Source: Thermoplasmata archaeon
GTDB lineage: Archaea; Thermoplasmatota; E2; DHVEG-1; B18-G2
Assembly: GCA_021161685.1 (NCBI GenBank)
Contig: JAGHAD010000142.1
Coordinates: 1-19,450, forward strand
Direction of reading: 5' to 3'
Length of the DNA: 19,450 bases
Shown here: positions 14,572-19,450 of the stretch, one piece after another
How positions within the stretch are numbered: the first letter of the stretch is position 1
How the letters are laid out: every line of letters starts with the position of its first letter
Program-made: the position numbers and the translations under genes
Notes under the pieces: model-generated
Databases searched by the model: none
What the model saw: only the letters and a program-made list of their open reading frames with translations
What the model was told of the DNA's origin: nothing

Positions 14572-14580
14572 TATAAATTT
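14572..14580. promoter_or_regulatory. Shared TATA element between kptA and rpiA
   Basis: TATAAATTT on the plus strand, AAATTTATA on the minus. It is about 28 nt from the kptA ATG (minus) and about 55 nt from the rpiA ATG (plus). No other TATA-like stretch is obvious in the 83-nt divergent gap, so the one element may serve both directions. Confidence 0.5.
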
Positions 14581-14630
14581 TTGTACTAAAGATCTATACT
14601 GTATCGGGTGAAAACCTGAACAGGGAAGAT

Positions 14631-15296
14631 ATGAAGAGGATAGCTGCAGAAAAGGCGCTTGAATACGTAGAGGATGGAATGATTGTTGGTCTCGGAACCG
14701 GATCTACGGTTGAGTATTTCCTGCCAAAGCTGGGTGAGAAGGTGAAAGAAGGGCTCAACATAGTTGGAATACCCACATCTCATAGAACGAAAACCATCGC
14801 AACGAGATGTGGCATTCCTCTATCAACGCTAACTGAACATCCCGAGATAGATGTGACTATAGATGGCGCAGATGAGGTTGATCCAGATCTTAATCTTATA
14901 AAGGGTGCTGGCGGCGCACTGACTAGGGAAAAAATCGTTGCTTTCTCATCAAAGAGAGAAATAATAATAGTGGACGAAACGAAGTTGGTGCAGAAGTTGG
15001 GGAGTTTTTCTCCTCTACCTGTAGAGGTTATACCGTTTGGTTGGTATCCAACGAAGTTATGCATAGAAAGGGAATTTGGATGCAGGGCGGAATTAAGGAG
15101 AGAAGAAGAAAATCCATACACATCTGATAACATGAACTATATACTTGACTGCGAGTTCAATGGTATAGAAGATGCCGAGAAGTTAGAGAAAGAACTAAAA
15201 AGTATACCAGGTGTTGTTGAAACTGGTCTTTTTATCGATATGGTAGATACCGTAATAGTGGGAACGAGGGAAGGGATAAAGTTGCTGGAAAAATGA
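14631..15296 (+). CDS. rpiA: Ribose-5-phosphate isomerase A
   Basis: Interconverts ribose 5-phosphate and ribulose 5-phosphate, supplying PRPP synthesis. The 221-aa protein has the phosphate-binding GLGTGSTVEYF (20-30), TIDGADEVDPDLNLIKGAGG with catalytic-site acidic residues (77-96), and GALTREKIV containing the catalytic Glu (Glu100). The C-terminal GLFIDMVDTVIVGTREG is typical. The start ATG has GGGAAG 2 nt before it; the frame stays open further upstream but without another start codon. The next gene overlaps by ATGA. Confidence 0.96.
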   Translation: MKRIAAEKALEYVEDGMIVGLGTGSTVEYFLPKLGEKVKEGLNIVGIPTSHRTKTIATRCGIPLSTLTEHPEIDVTIDGADEVDPDLNLIKGAGGALTREKIVAFSSKREIIIVDETKLVQKLGSFSPLPVEVIPFGWYPTKLCIEREFGCRAELRREEENPYTSDNMNYILDCEFNGIEDAEKLEKELKSIPGVVETGLFIDMVDTVIVGTREGIKLLEK

Positions 15297-15820
15297 GAGA
15301 CCATTTCCTCAGAAGAGTTATCCACACTTTTGGCTCCATCTCCCTGCTGTACTACGTTATCCCCTCTAGGCATCTCATATTGGCTTTGGCTTTTTCTGCA
15401 GTTGGGGTGATCGAGATATTGAGACTCAAAGGGAAAATTAATCTGATAGGTATGAGAGATTATGAGAAAAATAGAATTAGCGGTTTCTTTTTCTTCGCTA
15501 CCGGAGTAGCGATCCTGCTGAATTTTTTTCCTTGCCAGATAGCAGTGCCCTGCATACTGTGTGCATCTCTTGCAGATCCTATCGTTGGTGAGCTGAAAAG
15601 GAAAATGAAGAAAGGGATAGCTTATGTTGTGATGTTTGTCTTCTCTTTCATCGTTTTCTTTGCCATCTTGAGCAACTCCACCATGCCTCCACTTACCGCA
15701 TCCATGCTCGGAGCCGCATCTGTTGTTCTTGGAGAAATCATGGGTTGTAGATGGATAGATGATGATTTGCTCATCCAAATACTCCCGGCAACTTTACTGT
15801 ACCCATTTCACTTTCTGTAG
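15293..15820 (+). CDS. Polyprenol/dolichol kinase-like (CTP-dependent) membrane protein
   Basis: A 175-aa protein with about five hydrophobic helices. It resembles the SEC59/phytol-kinase family: RRVIHTFGS at the N-terminus (family RK-x-x-H), RDYEKNRISGFFFFATG (55-71), ASLADPIVGELKRK (91-104; the family has an LGD-x-x-A...G form), and IDDDLLIQILPA near the end (family DDN-L-x-IP). Such enzymes phosphorylate prenyl alcohols such as geranylgeraniol, dolichol or phytol using CTP. Several motif positions differ from the usual consensus (LAD for LGD, DDD for DDN), so the exact substrate and nucleotide are uncertain. Translationally coupled to rpiA (ATGA); it overlaps the stop of the convergent exporter gene by 13 nt. 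Confidence 0.75.
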   Translation: MRDHFLRRVIHTFGSISLLYYVIPSRHLILALAFSAVGVIEILRLKGKINLIGMRDYEKNRISGFFFFATGVAILLNFFPCQIAVPCILCASLADPIVGELKRKMKKGIAYVVMFVFSFIVFFAILSNSTMPPLTASMLGAASVVLGEIMGCRWIDDDLLIQILPATLLYPFHFL

Positions 15821-17973
15821 ATAGAAGGCAGAAGGAAAACGGATCCAAGCAGGGAAAGAAGGATCATGGCTATAATTACCGTAACGAATTGCTGGAGAGC
15901 AAGGATATTAACAACATAAACAGCTGAGAGACCTGCAACTGTAGTTAGTGATGCCTCCGTTATGGAGAGACCGGTCTTTTCGATCGCTTCTCTTACTGCA
16001 GTTAACCTATCTAATCCTTGTTTCAATCCCTCTCTCACTCTCTGCGTGATATGTATAGCATAGTCTACCCCCGTACCCACCACTATGGAAGCTATTACTA
16101 TGGTCACCACGGATAAAGGTATATCAAGGAAGACGAGGATGCTAGGCTCGAGCAGGAGCACAAAAACGACAGGTATCATGGTAATAGTAGCATATAGCGA
16201 TGATCCAAAAACGATGATAAGGGTGGCAAAAACGAAGAGTAGTGAAACAAATAAAGATCTCATTTGCTGGTCAAATAACATATCGTTGATAGCTACGGTT
16301 ATAGCCGTTGATCCAGTTAGTCTGTATATCTTGCATCCTGGTATATGCGAATTTTCAACAATTCCATTTATAGTATTGACGATTTCCCTCTGCTCGTCCA
16401 TGCTGAGACCGGCTGGGATGTTTATGCTTATCAGAAGTTTGGAGAAGTTCCTGTCTATAAACATGCTATTGTATTTCAGTATAGTTGAATAGATCGATTT
16501 GATCAGGTATCTGTTATCAGGAATTGTTCCCAAATTCATCTTTTTAATGGCATCGACTATGGAATAAGCGACCAATCCCCTTTCTCTCAACTTTTCTTCA
16601 ACTCTATATATCCCCTTCAGAACAGATGGATCGGTAAGATCTCCCTCAACGAGTAAGACATTTATGTTTCCAGTAAAACCAAATTTTTCTGCAAACTCTT
16701 TCGTTTTTTCTATTACTGGAATCTCCTTTGGAATCATTTCCATATAGTTAACGTTGGTTTCGACCTTTGGTATCGCAAGTATTGACAGCGCAACTAATGT
16801 GCATGCAAGGAGCAATACCCTACCGCTGTAGCTCGATGCAAATTTTGCTAAACCTTTCCATGCGCCGAGCTTTCCCCTTTCCTCGAATCTCAACGTAACA
16901 ACTAGGCAAGGAGTTAAAATGATAGTAGAGACGAGACAAAGGGATATACCAATTGTACATCCCAAACCAAAGTTAACAAGAGGGGGCAGGCTGGATATCA
17001 TTATCGAGGAAAAACCGACCATGGTTGTCACTGCAGACAGCAAAATAGCTTTTCCAGTCGTTCTGAGGGTTTTTTCCATTCTAGAAACTATATCTTTATT
17101 GTCCTCTTCCGCGAACCTGTTCATCAGGTGTATAGAGTAATCTACCCCCAAACCTATGAGTAAGGCAACTATTGCCACCGATAGCAATGTCAGCTCTGGA
17201 GTAAACAAACCAAGGAAGCCAAAAGTTAGGATTATGGAGTATATAGGAGGGAAGAAGGCAATTATCAAACCCTTTAAAGTTCTGTGAAAAAGGATAATCA
17301 CTATAGCTGTAAGGAGAGAGGCTATGGGAAAAACTATAGCAAGGTATCTCAAGCTCAGCTTCTTTATCTCTTTATCCATCGGTAAAGATCCTACAAGATA
17401 CATCTTCGTAGTGACATTGTTTATCGCCCTATTAGCCCTTGATAGAATGTCATCCCCATCGCATCCTCTCCTTAGTGTAAAAACAATGGCCGCTGAAGTT
17501 AAATCGTCCGTGACTAGGCTCTTCCTTCCCTCACCAATCTGGGCAACGTATTTCTTTATCAAGTATTCACTTTCTGGTAGTTCGTATCTTCCTCTTCCAA
17601 TGGGAGGAGGTAAGCTGTTTTCCAGTTTTACAAGAGAGACTATGCTATTTGAAGATATTACACCATCCAATCTTCCCTCATCATGCCTATAAGGATCTAT
17701 CTGCTTCGTTACAGTATCCATATCCTTTAAAACATCGATATCAAGAATGTTCTCCGCCTCGACATAGATTATAAGGGTGGGACCGATATTCCACTCCCTG
17801 TCTATTTTTCTCATCAATTTGATTTCAGGCTGATCCTCAGGTAAATAAACGCTTAGGTCAGAAACCATGTACAAGTTAGTTGCCTGATAACCGATAATAA
17901 GAGTAAGTAGGGTATAGAGTAACAAAACGGTTTTTGGTTTTTTCACTAGGATTTTTGCAAGTCCGTTTAGCAT
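15808..17973 (-). CDS. MMPL/RND-family (HAE3-like) exporter
   Basis: A 721-aa polytopic membrane protein with the RND two-half layout: one N-terminal helix, a large outer loop (about 30-205), a helix cluster, a second loop (about 410-565) and another cluster. Each half has the MMPL signature G-x-x-x-DY: IGLGVDYSIHL at about 274-282 and VGTGVDYAIHI at about 633-641. The GVDY Asp residues are candidate proton-relay residues. Likely transports hydrophobic molecules, lipids or drugs by proton antiport (family knowledge; substrate unknown). The ATG overlaps the upstream HTH gene by 7 nt, so it is co-expressed with its probable regulator. At 721 aa it is a full-length archaeal member, without outer-membrane partners. 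Confidence 0.9.
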   Translation of the reverse strand: MLNGLAKILVKKPKTVLLLYTLLTLIIGYQATNLYMVSDLSVYLPEDQPEIKLMRKIDREWNIGPTLIIYVEAENILDIDVLKDMDTVTKQIDPYRHDEGRLDGVISSNSIVSLVKLENSLPPPIGRGRYELPESEYLIKKYVAQIGEGRKSLVTDDLTSAAIVFTLRRGCDGDDILSRANRAINNVTTKMYLVGSLPMDKEIKKLSLRYLAIVFPIASLLTAIVIILFHRTLKGLIIAFFPPIYSIILTFGFLGLFTPELTLLSVAIVALLIGLGVDYSIHLMNRFAEEDNKDIVSRMEKTLRTTGKAILLSAVTTMVGFSSIMISSLPPLVNFGLGCTIGISLCLVSTIILTPCLVVTLRFEERGKLGAWKGLAKFASSYSGRVLLLACTLVALSILAIPKVETNVNYMEMIPKEIPVIEKTKEFAEKFGFTGNINVLLVEGDLTDPSVLKGIYRVEEKLRERGLVAYSIVDAIKKMNLGTIPDNRYLIKSIYSTILKYNSMFIDRNFSKLLISINIPAGLSMDEQREIVNTINGIVENSHIPGCKIYRLTGSTAITVAINDMLFDQQMRSLFVSLLFVFATLIIVFGSSLYATITMIPVVFVLLLEPSILVFLDIPLSVVTIVIASIVVGTGVDYAIHITQRVREGLKQGLDRLTAVREAIEKTGLSITEASLTTVAGLSAVYVVNILALQQFVTVIIAMILLSLLGSVFLLPSIYRK

Positions 17974-18332
17974 TTCCTCTCCTCCTCAAAACGTATTTCG
18001 ATTTTTGCCCCAGCCAGCCTCGCAAGTTGATCGAGCTCACTTTCCAGCCTTTTGATGTATCTCTTTATCAAGACATCGGGGGGAGCAGCAAAATATACGT
18101 ATGGATTCTTTCCAACCTTGGCTTCCTTGTTCTTCTTCCTGTGCAGTACCTTCTGCTTGCAGAGTTCATAAAGGCAGTTTCTCACCGTGCTTGGATGAAG
18201 CTTTGTTAACCTCGCTACATCCTTGCTTTTGAGCCCCCCTTTTCTATAGACTGTAAGATAAATTTTAGATGCCGTTTCGGATTCCAAAACCTCTGCCAAA
18301 ATCTTTTCCAGCTTCTTGAAATTAATTTCCAT
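17967..18332 (-). CDS. HTH transcription regulator with C-terminal coiled coil, upstream of exporter
   Basis: A 121-aa protein from ATG 18332, MEINFKKLEKILAEVLESET. A winged helix covers about 20-75: YRKGGLKSKDVARLTKLHPS, then VRNCLYELCKQKVLHRKK. A helix rich in heptad-like Leu/Ile follows (VLIKRYIKRLESELDQLARL, about 86-105), likely for dimerisation. The arrangement resembles TrmB-like regulators without a sugar-binding domain. An in-frame extension to 18446 would cross the TATA element and the tandem octamer and encodes an unlikely N-terminus, so I reject it. TATA at 18358-18368 predicts a leaderless transcript. It is co-transcribed with the MMPL exporter, whose expression it probably controls (inference). 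Confidence 0.85.
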   Translation of the reverse strand: MEINFKKLEKILAEVLESETASKIYLTVYRKGGLKSKDVARLTKLHPSTVRNCLYELCKQKVLHRKKNKEAKVGKNPYVYFAAPPDVLIKRYIKRLESELDQLARLAGAKIEIRFEEERKC

Positions 18333-18357
18333 TTTCAAAAAATTTTTATAATGTTCA

Positions 18358-18368
18358 TTTAAATAATT
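18358..18368 (-). promoter_or_regulatory. TATA element of the regulator/exporter operon
   Basis: AATTATTTAAA on the minus strand, centred about 30 nt upstream of the ATG at 18332. A second AT-rich stretch (TTATAAAAATTTTTT, about 18336-18350) is too close to the start. Confidence 0.5.
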
Positions 18369-18382
18369 TGTCGTTTTGTCGT
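18367..18382. repeat. Tandem octamer TTTGTCGT x2, candidate operator
   Basis: Two perfect head-to-tail copies of TTTGTCGT with no spacer, touching the upstream side of the regulator TATA element in the 108-nt divergent gap. The position suits binding by a regulator that helps or blocks TBP/TFB. Confidence 0.5.
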
Positions 18383-18440
18383 TATCAAAATGTCCAATTA
18401 AAGGCAAACAATTTTTAGGTAATTCTCCTATTTTTCCAGA

Positions 18441-19052
18441 GTGCAAAGAGATTCTCTGAGAGAAAGGCTGAAGGAATATGCTGAAATATCAGAAATAGAG
18501 GAAATCTCCAGAAGATATCTGGTTATGAATGCATTTGATGGAACATTGACAATGCTTGGAGTGATCATAGGAGCGTATCTGGCTAAAATAAAATCTCCCC
18601 TCTCTATCATAAGCGCTGGCTTGGCTGGATCGATGGCGATGGGAATATCCGGAATAGCTGGTGCATACATGACCGAAAGGGCTGAAAGGCTAAGGAGGCT
18701 GAAAGAACTGGAAAGGGCGATGCTCAAAAATTTAAGAAAATCTGTACACTACCGATCTCAGAAGTTTGCAACACTCGTTGTTGCCCTTATCGATGGACTC
18801 TCTCCAATGATTGCTTCGATCTGTGTGCTTTTTCCCTTTTTCCTAGTACATTTTTCAATAATACCATTTTCCATTGCCATTTACCTATCTATAGCTATGG
18901 CTCTGCTCATAATGACTCTATTGGGCATCTATCTTGCTAAGATAAGCAAGGAAAGTAAGCTGAAATATGGTTTACAAATGATCGGTATAGGTATCTTGAC
19001 CGCTCTCGCATGCATATTGATATCCATGGCTCTCGGAGGGGGCATTACATGA
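18441..19052 (+). CDS. VIT1/CCC1-like membrane protein
   Basis: A 203-aa protein with about five transmembrane helices. The first half carries the family-type blocks FDGTLTMLGVIIGAYLA (32-48) and AGLAGSMAMGISGIAGAYMT (59-78), followed by ERAERLRRLKELERAM, an amphipathic charged segment corresponding to the metal-binding/cytosolic domain region. Then come LIDGLSPMIASICVLFPFF and two more helices. VIT/CCC1 proteins transport ferrous iron or manganese; this shorter archaeal variant is uncharacterised and its substrate is not proven. The start is GTG at 18441, which excludes the divergent regulator's promoter. Its stop overlaps the DUF357 gene start (ATGA). Confidence 0.8.
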   Translation: MQRDSLRERLKEYAEISEIEEISRRYLVMNAFDGTLTMLGVIIGAYLAKIKSPLSIISAGLAGSMAMGISGIAGAYMTERAERLRRLKELERAMLKNLRKSVHYRSQKFATLVVALIDGLSPMIASICVLFPFFLVHFSIIPFSIAIYLSIAMALLIMTLLGIYLAKISKESKLKYGLQMIGIGILTALACILISMALGGGIT

Positions 19053-19279
19053 AAGAGGAGGAGAGGATAAAGAAGGATATAGAGTTGTTTGAGAAGATCA
19101 TTAGCTCTATGAGGGAAAAGGAAAGATTTTCTCAGATCATAGAATTATCCATGCAGTATTGCGAGGATTCCAAATATTACTTAAGAAAGGGGGATTATTT
19201 CACCGCCTTTGGATGTATAAACTATGCCCATGGACTCGTAGATGCGATAAGGATCATCGAAGGAACTTATCTCTCCTAG
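19049..19279 (+). CDS. DUF357-family small helical protein
   Basis: A 76-aa protein, all alpha-helical by appearance: MKEEERIKKDIELFEKII, YCEDSKYYLRKGDYFTAFGC and INYAHGLVDAIRIIEGTYLS. The D-x-x-YY-x-x-KGD-x-F-x-AF-x-x-I-x-YAHGL-x-DA pattern is that of the archaeal DUF357 family of unknown function. I chose ATG 19049 (ATGA overlap with the VIT-like gene); the 13-residue upstream extension overlaps that gene and is not conserved-looking. Its stop overlaps that of the convergent DUF62 gene. Confidence 0.85.
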   Translation: MKEEERIKKDIELFEKIISSMREKERFSQIIELSMQYCEDSKYYLRKGDYFTAFGCINYAHGLVDAIRIIEGTYLS

Positions 19280-19450
19280 CCCAAATCTATGAAGATCTCT
19301 TCCCCAACCTTGGCACCAAGTAACTCAGAAGCATTTCCCTTATTAACACTGATTTCTAAAAAACCACTTCCACCTATAGTCAACAAGAGTTCCTTTTCTT
19401 CAGCAAATCCATAAGATTTCAAAAACCTGACGCCATAAGTTTTATTCTCA
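19276..19450 (-). CDS. SAM hydroxide adenosyltransferase (DUF62), C-terminal fragment at window edge
   Basis: The last 57 residues of a protein cut by the window end: YGVRFLKSYGFAEEKELLLT then IGGSGFLEISVNKGNASELLGAKVGEEI. This matches the C-terminal domain of the DUF62 family, related to fluorinase/chlorinase, whose common archaeal and bacterial members hydrolyse SAM to adenosine and methionine. The active-site N-terminal domain is outside the window, so activity cannot be judged. It converges on the DUF357 gene with a 4-nt stop overlap. Confidence 0.85.
   Translation of the reverse strand, partial: ENKTYGVRFLKSYGFAEEKELLLTIGGSGFLEISVNKGNASELLGAKVGEEIFIDLG

Noticed and set aside
18333..18446. 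39-residue N-terminal extension of the exporter regulator
   Set aside because: It would cover the TATA box, the tandem octamer and the divergent gene start; extension residues show no helix-turn-helix features.
1..19450. CRISPR array, insertion sequence, rRNA or self-replicating element
   Set aside because: No regularly spaced repeats, transposase motifs, inverted terminal repeats or rRNA sequence were seen on either strand.

Overview
The window is archaeal, most likely euryarchaeal. It carries an archaeal-type amidophosphoribosyltransferase, elongation factor aEF-1B, an archaeal GluRS, isopentenyl phosphate kinase with type II IPP isomerase and GGPP synthase, archaetidylserine synthase and decarboxylase, an archaeosortase, and AT-rich TATA elements about 26 nt upstream of many start codons (leaderless or near-leaderless transcripts). 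Composition is moderately AT-rich. Secreted caspase-like proteases and the absence of mevalonate kinase next to IPK would fit a Thermoplasmata-related lineage, but I cannot place the organism from sequence alone.

Layout. 1-1856 (minus): gdhA followed by a cut-off NfnA/SudB-type flavoprotein, a glutamate/NADPH unit. 1947-3691 (minus): purF overlapping a small winged-helix gene. 3773-8269 (plus): a tight isoprenoid and translation operon, IPK-fni-GGPP synthase-gltX. 8319-8942 (plus): membrane-anchored tandem winged-helix regulator. 8937-9382 (minus): 54-aa zinc-ribbon protein plus aEF-1B. 9457-12033 (plus): archaeosortase, archaetidylserine decarboxylase, archaetidylserine synthase and an unknown zinc-ribbon protein; this is a C-terminal protein-processing and lipid-headgroup operon. 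12034-13737: an AT-rich, loosely packed patch with a small membrane ORF, a secreted caspase-like protease gene and a thioredoxin-fold lipoprotein gene. Both of the last two are frameshifted by one extra A in an A run. 13796-14547 (minus): tRNA-Lys(CTT) and kptA. 14631-15820 (plus): rpiA and a polyprenol-kinase-like gene. 15808-18332 (minus): HTH regulator plus an MMPL/RND exporter. 18441-19279 (plus): VIT/CCC1-like membrane protein plus DUF357 protein. 19276-19450 (minus): C-terminus of a SAM hydroxide adenosyltransferase (DUF62).

Working together: IPK, Fni and GGPP synthase make the C20 prenyl chain of archaeal lipids. The archaetidylserine synthase and decarboxylase would make ethanolamine headgroups, and the archaeosortase joins cleaved surface proteins to membrane lipid. 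The gene order is very compact, with several convergent genes overlapping at their stop codons; the 12.0-13.8 kb patch is the exception. The most unusual points are the paired frameshifts in the surface-protein module, a Cys in place of the conserved His in the active-site motif of Fni, a bacterial-type GdhA, and a perfect tandem octamer in the promoter of the exporter operon.
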